The notes under the pieces were generated by a model. That model saw nothing but the letters and a program-made list of their open reading frames with translations, was not told the DNA's origin and did not search any database. From the NCBI GenBank assembly GCA_002492525.1, contig DKZA01000047.1, forward strand, positions 18,119 through 82,118: a DNA stretch of 64,000 nucleotides, read 5' to 3'. This DNA comes from Lachnospiraceae bacterium UBA7086. GTDB lineage: Bacteria; Bacillota; Clostridia; Lachnospirales; Lachnospiraceae. Position 1 is the stretch's first letter, and each line of letters opens with the position of its first letter. Of this stretch, positions 17,610 to 26,872 are shown piece after piece. Both the position numbers and the translations under genes were made by a program.

Positions 17610-19019
17610 ATGATCAAAGATAACCAGAAATATTTTAACAGACTGCACGTGGTGCTGGATGCTGTGATTGTGGCGGCATCCTATATGTTAGCCTGGTATT
17701 TAAAGTTTGCCAGTCCTTTTTCATACACCGACCCCAGCGTCGGTGCTCTTGACGTGACCACATATTTCCAGATGCTTTATGTGATCGTACCTGGTTATCT
17801 GATTTTGTATTATTCTTTTAATCTGTATACGCCAAAGAGAGCCACCGTTCACCGGTATGAAATTCTCAATATTTTCCAGGCCAATACGGTGGGCATGATC
17901 TTGCTGATGGCCGGCTGGTATCTGATTGCACAGATTCATTTCTCCCGTTCCATGATGGCCATGTTCTATGTCATCAATATCGTTCTGACTACCCTGGGGC
18001 GTTCTCTCATTCGTATCCTCTTACAGTATTTTCGTGAAAAAGGATATAACTTAAAGTATATTCTTCTGGTGGGGTATTCCCGTGCCACGGAGGAGTATAT
18101 CAAGCGTATCAATGCCAATCCGCAGTGGGGTTATGTGGTGCGGGGAATCCTGGATGACAGTGTGCCCAGCGGTACGGTCTATAAAGGGGTAAAGGTGTTG
18201 GGGCGTATTGAGAACCTGCTTTATATTCTGCCCCAGAATAAGCTGGATGAGATTGCCATTACGCTTTCCTTGAAAGATTATGACAATCTGGAACATATTG
18301 TGGATCTGTGTGAGAAATCCGGCGTGCATACAAAATTCATTCCGGATTACAACAGCCTCTTCCCGAGCCGGCCCTATACCGAGGATTTGATGGGTCTTCC
18401 GGTGATCAATATCCGTTATGTACCGTTGACGAATACGCTGAACTGGTGCATCAAACGGCTGATGGACATTGCGGTATCATTAGTGGGCCTGGTAGTGTCT
18501 TCGCCGGTCATGCTGTTGTCGGCTATCGTCATCAAATGTACGTCCAGAGGCCCCATTATATTTAAGCAGGAGCGCATCGGGCTTCACAATAAGCCCTTCA
18601 AAATGTATAAATTCCGTACTATGGAAGTACAAAAACCCTCTATGGAGGAGAAGGGCTGGACAACCAAAAACGACCCCAGGGTTACCAGGGCAGGCAGGTT
18701 CCTTCGGCGGACAAGTATTGACGAGCTGCCGCAGCTTTTTAATATTTTAAAGGGAGATATGAGCGTGGTGGGACCCAGGCCGGAGAGACCACAGTTTGTA
18801 GAGCAGTTTAAAGAAGAGATTCCCCGTTATATGGTCAAACATCAGGTAAGACCCGGACTGACAGGCTGGGCACAGATTAATGGTTATCGGGGAGATACCT
18901 CCATTAAGCGCAGGATTGAATATGATATTTTTTACATTGAGAACTGGACAATCTCTTTTGACATTAAGATTATGTTCCTTACCATTTTCAAAGGTTTCAT
19001 CAATAAAAACGCCTATTGA
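17610..19019 (+). CDS. Polyprenyl-phosphate sugar-1-phosphate transferase (WbaP/CpsE family)
   Basis: Initiating enzyme of polysaccharide synthesis: it transfers a sugar-1-phosphate from a nucleotide sugar to undecaprenyl phosphate at the membrane. The 469 residues comprise four N-terminal membrane segments (within 15-130), a Rossmann-like CoA-binding-fold region (about 140-245), a membrane helix (about 280-300) and the bacterial sugar transferase domain. Visible motifs are KRLMDIAVSLVGLVVSSPVM, FKMYKFRTM, RRTSIDELPQLFNILKGDMS, VGPRPERP and PGLTGWAQINGYRG. The start is ATG 17610 with GAGAGG 7 bases upstream; the in-frame TTG at 17538 lacks a ribosome site. The sugar cannot be assigned from sequence. 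Confidence 0.93.
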   Translation: MIKDNQKYFNRLHVVLDAVIVAASYMLAWYLKFASPFSYTDPSVGALDVTTYFQMLYVIVPGYLILYYSFNLYTPKRATVHRYEILNIFQANTVGMILLMAGWYLIAQIHFSRSMMAMFYVINIVLTTLGRSLIRILLQYFREKGYNLKYILLVGYSRATEEYIKRINANPQWGYVVRGILDDSVPSGTVYKGVKVLGRIENLLYILPQNKLDEIAITLSLKDYDNLEHIVDLCEKSGVHTKFIPDYNSLFPSRPYTEDLMGLPVINIRYVPLTNTLNWCIKRLMDIAVSLVGLVVSSPVMLLSAIVIKCTSRGPIIFKQERIGLHNKPFKMYKFRTMEVQKPSMEEKGWTTKNDPRVTRAGRFLRRTSIDELPQLFNILKGDMSVVGPRPERPQFVEQFKEEIPRYMVKHQVRPGLTGWAQINGYRGDTSIKRRIEYDIFYIENWTISFDIKIMFLTIFKGFINKNAY

Positions 19020-19087
19020 GGAGATAATAAGACAAAATATAAATTCTTAAGAAATTTGGAAGACTTAGCAAAGAAACAGGAATTATA

Positions 19088-19115
19088 TTGCAATTATACC
19101 AAGATGTAGTATAAT
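19088..19115 (+). promoter_or_regulatory. Promoter of LCP gene
   Basis: TTGCAA (19088-19093), 16-base spacer and a perfect TATAAT (19110-19115), followed by a leader of about 95 bases before the LCP start. Confidence 0.7.
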
Positions 19116-19218
19116 CTTATAAGAATAGACACAAAAGCTTGCCATTTTGGGCAGAATGTGACAAAATAAGAGACGAGATTTATTGTAAATTTTGTTTGGA
19201 ATTAAGGGAGTACAGAGT

Positions 19219-20430
19219 ATGGCTAGACATTATGAAGATGAGTATGACGAGGATGATTACAGACCCAGAAAAAAGTCTTCTTCTAAGGGCGGATCAAAGT
19301 CTTCCGGCAGGAATTCTTCCGGGTCGCACAAGAAGTCATCCGGCAGGAAATCATCATCCGGTAAGAGTACAGGTAAGAAACAGCAGGCTAAGAAACAACG
19401 CAGACGGATTATCATTTTTATCATTGAAATCATTATCCTGGTTATAGCAGTGGTGGTTTTATATGGTGTTATGAAGGGCACCGGAACTGGTAAAGTAGAG
19501 CTGAATGATGAAGATATTATTATTAATGATACCGTGGAAAAAGCGCAGGAGACGACCATGAAGGGTTACCGCAATATTGCTCTTTTCGGTGTGGACTCTA
19601 CCACGGGAGCGCTGACGAAGAATACACGAAGCGATACGATTATGATTGCTTCCATCAATCAGGATACGGGAGAGTGCAAACTGGTTTCTGTGTACCGTGA
19701 TACGTTCCTGAATCTGAGTAATGACTCTTATAATAAATGTAACGCGGCCTATGCCAAGGGTGGTCCGGAACAGGCCATCAATATGCTGAATATGAATCTG
19801 GACATGAATATAACGGATTTTGTCACCGTAGGTTTCGCCGGACTGACAGATACCATTGATGCATTGGGCGGTGTAATGATCGATGTGGATAGTTCCGAGA
19901 TCAGTCACTTGAATAACTATCAGTTGTGTATTGCAGAAGATTTAAAGAGAAGCTACACGCCGGTAGAGGAAACGGGATACCAGTTATTAGATGGTCTGCA
20001 GGCAACAGGTTACTGCCGTATCCGTTATACGGCGGGAGATGACTTTAAACGTGCGGAGAGGCAAAGAGAGGTGCTTTTAGCCGTGGCGGATCAGGCCAAG
20101 AAGGCATCATTGCCGCAGCTGACAAGTACTGCGGACGCTGTTTTCGATGAGGTGTATACCTCACTGGATCTTGCAGAAATCGTAGATATGCTGGGCAATG
20201 TGGGTACTTATTATATTTCAGATCACGCCGGATTCCCACAGGAGACCAATCGTACGGTAGCAACAATCGGCTCCAAAGGTTCCTGTGTTATCCCGCTTAG
20301 CTTAGAGGACAATGTCAGGTGGCTGCATAAGTTCCTGTTTGACGCGGATGATTATGAACCGTCAGAGACTGTGAAACGATGCAGCGAAAAGATTTATGAG
20401 GAAACAAACGGATATCTGAAGAAAGAATAA
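19219..20430 (+). CDS. LytR-CpsA-Psr (LCP) family glycopolymer ligase
   Basis: LCP proteins transfer lipid-linked glycopolymers onto peptidoglycan outside the membrane, so this is the probable attachment enzyme of the locus. The 403 residues begin with a very polar Ser/Lys/Gly-rich cytoplasmic tail (about 1-65), then one membrane segment (about 70-90), then the LCP domain. Landmarks are NIALFGVDS, RSDTIMIASIN, SVYRDTFLNL (conserved Arg/Asp), YCRIRYTAGDDFKRAERQRE and a C-terminal DETYLKK-like tail. The start is ATG 19219 after AAGGGAG; an in-frame TTG at 19192 is not supported. It has its own promoter and terminator, so it can be expressed apart from the glycosyltransferases. Confidence 0.93.
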   Translation: MARHYEDEYDEDDYRPRKKSSSKGGSKSSGRNSSGSHKKSSGRKSSSGKSTGKKQQAKKQRRRIIIFIIEIIILVIAVVVLYGVMKGTGTGKVELNDEDIIINDTVEKAQETTMKGYRNIALFGVDSTTGALTKNTRSDTIMIASINQDTGECKLVSVYRDTFLNLSNDSYNKCNAAYAKGGPEQAINMLNMNLDMNITDFVTVGFAGLTDTIDALGGVMIDVDSSEISHLNNYQLCIAEDLKRSYTPVEETGYQLLDGLQATGYCRIRYTAGDDFKRAERQREVLLAVADQAKKASLPQLTSTADAVFDEVYTSLDLAEIVDMLGNVGTYYISDHAGFPQETNRTVATIGSKGSCVIPLSLEDNVRWLHKFLFDADDYEPSETVKRCSEKIYEETNGYLKKE

Positions 20431-20433
20431 AGC

Positions 20434-20463
20434 AAAGGGGCTTGTTGTGCAGGCCCCTTTTTC
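20434..20463 (+). terminator. Intrinsic terminator after LCP gene
   Basis: AAAGGGGC (20434-20441) pairs with GCCCCTTT (20453-20460), and the T-run continues to 20462. Confidence 0.85.
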
Positions 20464-20504
20464 CCGTAATAAGAAAATGACAAAAATAGAGGGAGGGAGA
20501 ATGT

Positions 20505-21434
20505 GTGAAACGGATAGACATCATCATTCCCACCTATAAGCCTGACCAGAGGTTCTTTAAGCTGATTGAGAAGCTGACGCATCAGAGTGTGCCCGTAAAC
20601 CGGATTATTGTCATGAACACGGAACAGAAATATTTTGACCGGTTGGTTTACGGTACTTCTTTTGCAAAGGATTATCATAACATAGTAGTAAGGCATCTTT
20701 CCAAAAGAGAATATGACCATGGCCGTACCAGAAATCAGGGCGTCAGACATTCGGACGCCGATTATTTTGTTATGATAACGCAGGATGCGGTGCCGGCGGA
20801 TGAATATGTGGTGGAGAGGCTGCTGGAGAATCTGCAAAAGGAAAATGTGGCAGTAGCCTATGCCAGACAGCTGGCGGATGAAAAAAGCAGCGAAGAGGAG
20901 CGGTATATCAGGAACTTTAATTATCCGCCCCAGTCCAGAATCAAGGATCGGGAGGATCTGGCCAAACAGGGGATTAAAACCTTTTTTTGCTCCAATGTCT
21001 GTGCTGCTTATGACAGAAAAATATTTGATAGTCTGGGAGGCTTTGTAAAGCATACCATATTTAATGAAGATATGCTTTATGCAGCTAAGGCGGTAGAGGC
21101 AGGATATGCCATTGCCTATGTGGCGGAAGCGCAGGTATATCATTCTCATGACTATACGAACGGGCAGCAGTTCCATCGGAATTTCGATCTGGGTGTCTCG
21201 CAGGCGGATCATCCGGAGGTGTTTGAAAAGTATCCTTCGGAATCTGAGGGGATACGCATGGTCAAAGGACTGGTAGGACATCTGAAAAAAAAGAAAATGA
21301 AACGCCGGATTCCTCATGTGCTGTGTCAGAGCGCCTGCAGGTATATGGGGTATCTTCTGGGCAAAAATTACCGCAGACTGCCGGGGCGTCTGGTGCTTGC
21401 CATGTCTTCCAACAAGGAATACTGGATGCAATGA
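20505..21434 (+). CDS. GT2 glycosyltransferase, rhamnosyltransferase family
   Basis: A 309-residue enzyme whose start IDIIIPTYKPDQRFFKLIEK is typical of bacterial rhamnosyltransferases of the GT2 superfamily. REYDHGRTRNQGV and MITQDAVPADEY (metal-site QDA, about 87) follow, then IFNEDMLYAAKAVEAGY and a conserved AEAQVYHSHDY. The last 60 residues are basic and may touch the membrane. GTG 20505 is used because GGGAGGG lies just upstream; the nearby ATG at 20501 is out of frame. It stands between the LCP terminator and glmS. Confidence 0.9.
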   Translation: MKRIDIIIPTYKPDQRFFKLIEKLTHQSVPVNRIIVMNTEQKYFDRLVYGTSFAKDYHNIVVRHLSKREYDHGRTRNQGVRHSDADYFVMITQDAVPADEYVVERLLENLQKENVAVAYARQLADEKSSEEERYIRNFNYPPQSRIKDREDLAKQGIKTFFCSNVCAAYDRKIFDSLGGFVKHTIFNEDMLYAAKAVEAGYAIAYVAEAQVYHSHDYTNGQQFHRNFDLGVSQADHPEVFEKYPSESEGIRMVKGLVGHLKKKKMKRRIPHVLCQSACRYMGYLLGKNYRRLPGRLVLAMSSNKEYWMQ

Positions 21435-21491
21435 CATGAAGCATGGATACAGGTACACAGAAACGGGGATAGAAAGCAGGAGGACGAAAAC

Positions 21492-23318
21492 ATGTGTGGA
21501 ATTGTAGGTTATATTGGGACCAAACAGGCGGCGCCTATTATACTGGACGGGTTATCCAAGCTAGAGTACCGCGGGTATGACTCTGCGGGTATGGCAATCT
21601 ATGATGACGGTAAGATTAATATTACCAAATCGGTGGGGCGGCTTAAGGTGCTGGAAAATCTGACTCACGGGGGAGAAACCATGCCGGGTTTCTGCGGCAT
21701 CGGACATACTCGTTGGGCGACTCATGGCGTGCCCAGTGATATCAATGCACATCCCCATTTTAATGCGGCAGAAACCATTACCGTGGTACATAACGGAATT
21801 ATCGAGAACTATATACAGCTGCGTAAGATGTTGACGGAGAGGGGCTATAAATTCATATCGGAGACGGATACGGAAGTGCTGGCTCATCTGCTGGATTATT
21901 ATTATAAAGGCAATCCCCTGGAAGCGATCACGAAGGTGCTGCATCGTGTGGAAGGGTCTTATGCTTTGGGGATTCTTTTCGCGGATTGTCCGGATCAGAT
22001 ATTTGCGGCCAGAAAGGATTCGCCGCTTATTGTGGGACAGAATCAGGACGGCTGTTTTATCGCCTCGGACGTGCCGGCAATTCTTAAATATACCAGAAAG
22101 GTATATTATGTCGATAATCAGGAAGTAGTGCGTCTTCGCGCCGACCATATGCACTTTTATACGGTGGATGAAGAGGAGACGACGAAAGAGCCTGTGACCA
22201 TTGAGTGGGATGCCAGTGCGGCGGAGAAAGCCGGTTATGAGCATTTCATGTTAAAGGAGATGTATGAACAGCCAAAGACCGTGACGGACACGCTGATGCC
22301 GCGGTTAAAGGATAACGATATTGTCATTGAAGAATTGAACATGACGGACGAAGAACTGCGCGAGATTAAGAAGATACACATTGTAGCCTGCGGTTCTGCT
22401 TACCATGCGGGAATGACGGGCAAATATGTGATAGAAGGACTTGCGCGGGTGCCGGTGGAGGTGGATCTTGCCTCAGAGTTCCGTTACCGCAATCCGATTT
22501 TGGAAGAGGGCGCTATGGTGATCGTGATCAGTCAGTCCGGCGAGACGGCGGATACGCTGGCGGCTCTTCGGGAAGCAAAGACGAGAGGCTTTAAAGTACT
22601 TGGTATTGTCAATGTGGTCGGCAGTTCCATTGCCAGGGAAGCCGACAATGTGATGTATACCTGGGCGGGGCCGGAGATCGCCGTGGCAACCACGAAGGCC
22701 TACAGTGCTCAGTTGATTGCACTTTATCTTCTGGCGATAAAGCTTGGCAGAGTGCGGGGTGAGATTGACGATAAGGCATATGCCGGCCTGATAGGTGATT
22801 TAAAATGCCTGCCGGATCAGATAGAACTTCTGTTAAATAATAAGAATAAGATTCAGAGATTTGCGAATCGTTATATAGGAGCAAAAGATGTGTTCTTTAT
22901 CGGCAGGGGAATCGACTATGCAATTTCCCTGGAAGGCTCTCTTAAATTAAAGGAAATTTCTTATATTCACTCCGAGGCATATGCGGCGGGAGAGTTAAAA
23001 CATGGCACGATTTCCCTGATTGAAGACGGAACCCTCGTAGCGGCGGTGTCCACGCAGCCGGATCTCTACGCCAAGACCATCAGCAATATGGTGGAAGTCA
23101 AGGCAAGAGGAGCTTTCTTGCTGGCGGTGACCTGCGAGGAAAATAAGGAGATTGAGAAGGCGGCCGACTATGTCATTTATATTCCGGAGACAAACCCGTA
23201 TTTTGCAAACTCTCTGGCAATCATTCCCTTGCAGCTGTTCGGGTATTATGTGTCGGTAGGAAAAGGCTGCGACGTGGATAAACCCAGGAATCTGGCAAAG
23301 TCGGTCACTGTGGAATAG
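21492..23318 (+). CDS. glmS: Glutamine--fructose-6-phosphate aminotransferase (isomerizing)
   Basis: Makes glucosamine-6-phosphate from fructose-6-phosphate and glutamine, the entry to UDP-GlcNAc and peptidoglycan. At 608 residues it is full length. The start MCGIVGYIG exposes the catalytic Cys after Met removal, and the N-terminal glutaminase contains HTRWATHG and VHNGIIENY. Two SIS domains follow, with ISQSGETADTLAAL and KLKEISYIHSEAYAAGELKHG, ending in PRNLAKSVTVE. GGAGGA precedes the ATG. Only 57 bases separate it from the previous stop, which leaves no room for the glmS ribozyme common upstream of glmS in Bacillota. Confidence 0.97.
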   Translation: MCGIVGYIGTKQAAPIILDGLSKLEYRGYDSAGMAIYDDGKINITKSVGRLKVLENLTHGGETMPGFCGIGHTRWATHGVPSDINAHPHFNAAETITVVHNGIIENYIQLRKMLTERGYKFISETDTEVLAHLLDYYYKGNPLEAITKVLHRVEGSYALGILFADCPDQIFAARKDSPLIVGQNQDGCFIASDVPAILKYTRKVYYVDNQEVVRLRADHMHFYTVDEEETTKEPVTIEWDASAAEKAGYEHFMLKEMYEQPKTVTDTLMPRLKDNDIVIEELNMTDEELREIKKIHIVACGSAYHAGMTGKYVIEGLARVPVEVDLASEFRYRNPILEEGAMVIVISQSGETADTLAALREAKTRGFKVLGIVNVVGSSIAREADNVMYTWAGPEIAVATTKAYSAQLIALYLLAIKLGRVRGEIDDKAYAGLIGDLKCLPDQIELLLNNKNKIQRFANRYIGAKDVFFIGRGIDYAISLEGSLKLKEISYIHSEAYAAGELKHGTISLIEDGTLVAAVSTQPDLYAKTISNMVEVKARGAFLLAVTCEENKEIEKAADYVIYIPETNPYFANSLAIIPLQLFGYYVSVGKGCDVDKPRNLAKSVTVE

Positions 23319-23465
23319 GACATATAAAAAACAAATTTAAAACACATTTATTATAAAAAGTTATCACAATTTATACACAATTAGGGAATATACTGGCTAC
23401 ATGATCAAAGAAGATGATCGGCTAAAAGCCGGTGCAGATAGGAATAATGGAAGGGAGAGAGGATC

Positions 23466-24986
23466 ATGTACGATAATCATTATCCAAACGATTACACAAG
23501 CCAGAGTGAAAATAAGCAGCAGCCTGCAGGAACAGGCTATCGGACATATCAGAACGGTTACAGCAGTTATCAGCAGAATAATACGACCGCGCAGGGAGCA
23601 GCACAGCAGAATCCTTATGGCCAGGGCAGCAGTTATCAGAGTCAGGGGGGCAGCTATCAGTACGGCAGTACCTATCCCAATGATTACGCCCGGATGGATC
23701 ATCAGAAGGACAAGAAAGTCAAAGAGAAAAAGCCGCATGCCGGCGGCAAGTACTTTAAGAAGGTGTTGGCGGCAGTATCCCTGGGATTGTTTTTCGGAAT
23801 CTTTGCGGGATTGGGACTTTATATTGTGGATGCGGTCTCCGGCATGTCAGCCCGGGCAGATCAGACTGGCAATATAGAGCAGACGGCTGTGGAGACTGCG
23901 ATAGAAGAGGTCGAGGAAGTTGAGGATGCAGCCAAGGAGGCGGTGAATCAGACAACGGCCGGCATTAAGAAAACAGATACGGTGACCACGGTGGTTTCCG
24001 ATGTGTCTGACGTAGTATCGGAGGTAATGCCCTCTATTGTGGCAGTGAACAATCACTATACGGAAACCCTGTCTTATTTTGGACAGTCCATGAGCAGTGA
24101 GGCAGATGCCAGCGGATCTGGTATCATTGTGGGTCAAAACGATACGGAACTGTTAATTGTGACCAACTATCATGTGATAGAGGATACGGATAAACTGACG
24201 GTTCAGTTCGTGGAAGGCAGTGAGGCGGAAGCTCTGATTAAGGGTATGGACCCGAATATGGATCTGGCTGTCATCGCAGTGCCGATCGAGGAGATAGAAA
24301 CCAAGACATTACAGGAGATCAAAGTAGCTACCCTGGGCGATTCTGATTCTTTGGTGGTCGGAGAACCGGCGATTGCCATTGGTAATTCACTGGGGTATGG
24401 CCAGTCGGTCACCACAGGGGTGATCAGTGCGCTGGACCGGAGTATTGAGATTTCCGGCAGTGCGGACGGTACCTTTATTCAGACGGATGCAGCCATCAAT
24501 CCCGGTAATTCCGGCGGCGCGCTGTTAAATATCAAAGGTGAGGTCATCGGTATCAACTCTAACAAGATTGGCGGCAGTGCTGTGGAAGGTATGGGCTATG
24601 CGATTCCTATTTCGGCGGCAAGTCCGATTATTGCCGATCTGATGCTGAAGGAGACTAAGAGTAAGGTAGCCAAGGAGGAAAGAGGATATCTGGGTATTTC
24701 CGGTATCAGTGTCACTCCGGAGGTATCTGAGGCCTATGGTATGCCGGAGGGTGTATATATCGCACAGGTATATGAGAATACTGCGGCATCCAGAGCAGGT
24801 CTGAAACAGGGCGATATTATTATGGAATTTAATGGTGATTCCATTACTTCTATGGATGAGCTGCAAAGAGAACTTGAGTTTTATGCCAAAGGCGACACCG
24901 TGGAGGTGAAAGTCATGACCATGACGGTGAATGGGTATGAGGAGGCAGCGGTGGAGCTGACCCTTGGCAATAAGGTGCAGGAATAA
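23466..24986 (+). CDS. Membrane-anchored HtrA/DegP-like serine protease (S1C) with PDZ domain
   Basis: Envelope quality-control protease of 506 residues. Residues 1-95 form a cytoplasmic low-complexity tail rich in Gln, Tyr, Asn, Ser and Gly, ending in a Lys-rich patch. One membrane helix (about 98-120) is followed by an acidic linker. The chymotrypsin-like domain has the catalytic triad in NYHVIED (His), MDLAVIAV (Asp) and NPGNSGGALLN (Ser, about 351). A PDZ domain (about 400-495) includes GLKQGDIIMEFNGDSI. The start ATG follows GGGAGAGAGG. Its own terminator follows. Substrates cannot be told from sequence. Confidence 0.95.
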   Translation: MYDNHYPNDYTSQSENKQQPAGTGYRTYQNGYSSYQQNNTTAQGAAQQNPYGQGSSYQSQGGSYQYGSTYPNDYARMDHQKDKKVKEKKPHAGGKYFKKVLAAVSLGLFFGIFAGLGLYIVDAVSGMSARADQTGNIEQTAVETAIEEVEEVEDAAKEAVNQTTAGIKKTDTVTTVVSDVSDVVSEVMPSIVAVNNHYTETLSYFGQSMSSEADASGSGIIVGQNDTELLIVTNYHVIEDTDKLTVQFVEGSEAEALIKGMDPNMDLAVIAVPIEEIETKTLQEIKVATLGDSDSLVVGEPAIAIGNSLGYGQSVTTGVISALDRSIEISGSADGTFIQTDAAINPGNSGGALLNIKGEVIGINSNKIGGSAVEGMGYAIPISAASPIIADLMLKETKSKVAKEERGYLGISGISVTPEVSEAYGMPEGVYIAQVYENTAASRAGLKQGDIIMEFNGDSITSMDELQRELEFYAKGDTVEVKVMTMTVNGYEEAAVELTLGNKVQE

Positions 24987-25005
24987 TTTAAATATGATAA
25001 GAGCA

Positions 25006-25040
25006 GAGAAAGGCGGTTGTACGACCGCCTTTCTCCTTTT
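25006..25040 (+). terminator. Intrinsic terminator after HtrA gene
   Basis: A 12-bp perfect stem (25006-25017 with 25024-25035), 6-base loop and a TTTT tail at 25037-25040. Confidence 0.88.
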
Positions 25041-25055
25041 GCGCTTTAGAAAATG

Positions 25056-25084
25056 TTTACTTGTGGGGAAACGGTTTTTATACT
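25056..25084 (+). promoter_or_regulatory. Promoter of ClpX-like gene
   Basis: TTTACT (25056-25061), 17-base spacer and TATACT (25079-25084), about 107 bases before the start codon. Confidence 0.65.
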
Positions 25085-25190
25085 ATGATAGAATGGTAAA
25101 AGAAGATGAGATTACAGAAGGTGTCGGAAATGTCTGAAGCAGCAGGGAAAGTATATATGACACAGACGTCAGAAAGGGAGAAAGACAGAT

Positions 25191-26849
25191 ATGTATGACG
25201 ATAAACAGGATGATATAGAGAAAGGAACAGATAATAAGACTTGGGATTTCAGAGAGATTGAGGATGCGGAAGGACAAAGAGAAGCTCTCCGCCGGTTAAA
25301 GAAAGAAAATGATGCCAGGCAGACTTCAAGTCCGGATATATCGGTGGCGACGCTGGAAGAAGAAAAGGATGGGACCAAGGGTGAAGTTTCGGTGGAGACC
25401 GGAAACAAGGTGGTGAAGCCGGACGATGAGAAGGACGATCATGACAGTGATTATGAAGATGTCTGCTTTATCTGCCGCAGGCCGGAGAGCAAGGCAGGCA
25501 GGATGTTCAGGCTGCCGAATCATATCTGTGTCTGTGATGACTGTATGCATAAGACTATGGATACGGTCAGCCAGTTTGATTATCAGGGACTTTTGAATCA
25601 TGATGATATGGATGATTTCAATGGCCGCGGTTTCCCGAATATCAGTTTTGTCAATTTGGCGGACTTGCAGGGAGACGGCGGAATCCCCAACAAACAGAAA
25701 TTAAAGAAAAAGAAGAAAAAAGGTGCCCAGCCGGAAATTGATATCCGCAATATTATGCCGCCTCATAAGATCAAAGAAAAGCTGGATGAATATGTGGTGG
25801 GGCAGGAACATGCCAAGAAAGTCATGTCAGTGGCGGTCTATAATCATTATAAGAGAGTTGCCACAGGCACCATGGACGAGATTGAGATAGAAAAGTCGAA
25901 TATGCTCATGATCGGGCCTACGGGATGCGGTAAGACCTATCTTGTCAAAACGCTGGCCAGGCTGTTAGATGTGCCGCTGGCGATCACGGATGCGACTTCT
26001 CTTACGGAAGCCGGATATATCGGTGACGATATCGAGAGTGTAGTGTCTAAGCTGCTTGCGGCGGCAGATAACGATGTAGAGCGGGCGGAGCGAGGAATCA
26101 TCTTTATTGACGAGATTGATAAGATTGCCAAAAAGAAAAATACCAATTCCAGAGATGTAAGCGGAGAGTCGGTACAGCAGGGCATGCTGAAGCTTTTGGA
26201 GGGCGCGGAGGTGGAAGTTCCCGTGGGCGCCAATTCCAAAAACGCCATGGTGCCCCTGGCTACAGTCAATACCAAGAATATTTTGTTTATCTGCGGCGGT
26301 GCTTTCCCGGATCTGGAGGAGATTATCAAGCAGAGACTGAATAAAAAGACTTCCATTGGATACAGTGCGGAATTGAAAGATAAGTATGATAAGGAAAAGA
26401 ATATTTTAAATCGGGTGACGGTGGAAGATATCAAGAAATTTGGCATGATACCGGAATTTATCGGTCGTCTTCCGGTGATATTTACTCTGGAGGGACTGAC
26501 CAAGGAAATGATGGTCAAAATCTTAAGCGAGCCGAGAAATGCTATCTTAAAGCAGTATCAGAAACTGCTGGAACTGGACGAAGTGCAGCTTACCTTTGAT
26601 CAGGGGGCTCTTGAGGCAATCGCCGAGAAGGCTATGGAGAAAGAGACCGGAGCCAGGGCGCTTCGGGCTATTATCGAGGAATTTATGCTGGATATCATGT
26701 ACGAAGTGCCCAAGGATGACAACATCGGACGTGTGATCATCACCAGAGAGTATATTGAAGGCACAGGCGGGCCGGTGATTGATATACGCAGCAACAGCAT
26801 AGAACATCCCGACAACCTGAATGTGATAGAACAGGGGGTGCAGGCATAG
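25191..26849 (+). CDS. ClpX-like AAA+ protease ATPase subunit with N-terminal extension
   Basis: Hexameric unfoldase expected to feed substrates to ClpP. It has 552 residues, versus about 410-430 for ordinary ClpX, because an acidic, poorly ordered stretch of about 88 residues precedes the zinc-binding domain (CFIC ... CDDC, about 90-120). A linker with a KKKKKK run follows, then the AAA+ core: Walker A GPTGCGKT (about 242), pore loop GYIGDD, Walker B GIIFIDEID (about 302), and sensor FIGRLPVIF. The ClpP-docking loop reads IGY in SIGYSAELK rather than the classical IGF. It may be a paralogue of the main ClpX (inference). GGGAGAAAG precedes ATG 25191. Confidence 0.9.
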   Translation: MYDDKQDDIEKGTDNKTWDFREIEDAEGQREALRRLKKENDARQTSSPDISVATLEEEKDGTKGEVSVETGNKVVKPDDEKDDHDSDYEDVCFICRRPESKAGRMFRLPNHICVCDDCMHKTMDTVSQFDYQGLLNHDDMDDFNGRGFPNISFVNLADLQGDGGIPNKQKLKKKKKKGAQPEIDIRNIMPPHKIKEKLDEYVVGQEHAKKVMSVAVYNHYKRVATGTMDEIEIEKSNMLMIGPTGCGKTYLVKTLARLLDVPLAITDATSLTEAGYIGDDIESVVSKLLAAADNDVERAERGIIFIDEIDKIAKKKNTNSRDVSGESVQQGMLKLLEGAEVEVPVGANSKNAMVPLATVNTKNILFICGGAFPDLEEIIKQRLNKKTSIGYSAELKDKYDKEKNILNRVTVEDIKKFGMIPEFIGRLPVIFTLEGLTKEMMVKILSEPRNAILKQYQKLLELDEVQLTFDQGALEAIAEKAMEKETGARALRAIIEEFMLDIMYEVPKDDNIGRVIITREYIEGTGGPVIDIRSNSIEHPDNLNVIEQGVQA

Positions 26850-26872
26850 AATAAAGATAAGAGAATCAACGG

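Noticed and set aside
19139..19447. 102-codon frame before and inside the LCP gene
   Set aside because: Overlaps the LCP start in another frame and lacks a ribosome site; the LCP start at 19219 has one.
21300..21492. glmS ribozyme
   Set aside because: The region upstream is coding almost to the glmS start, with insufficient free sequence.
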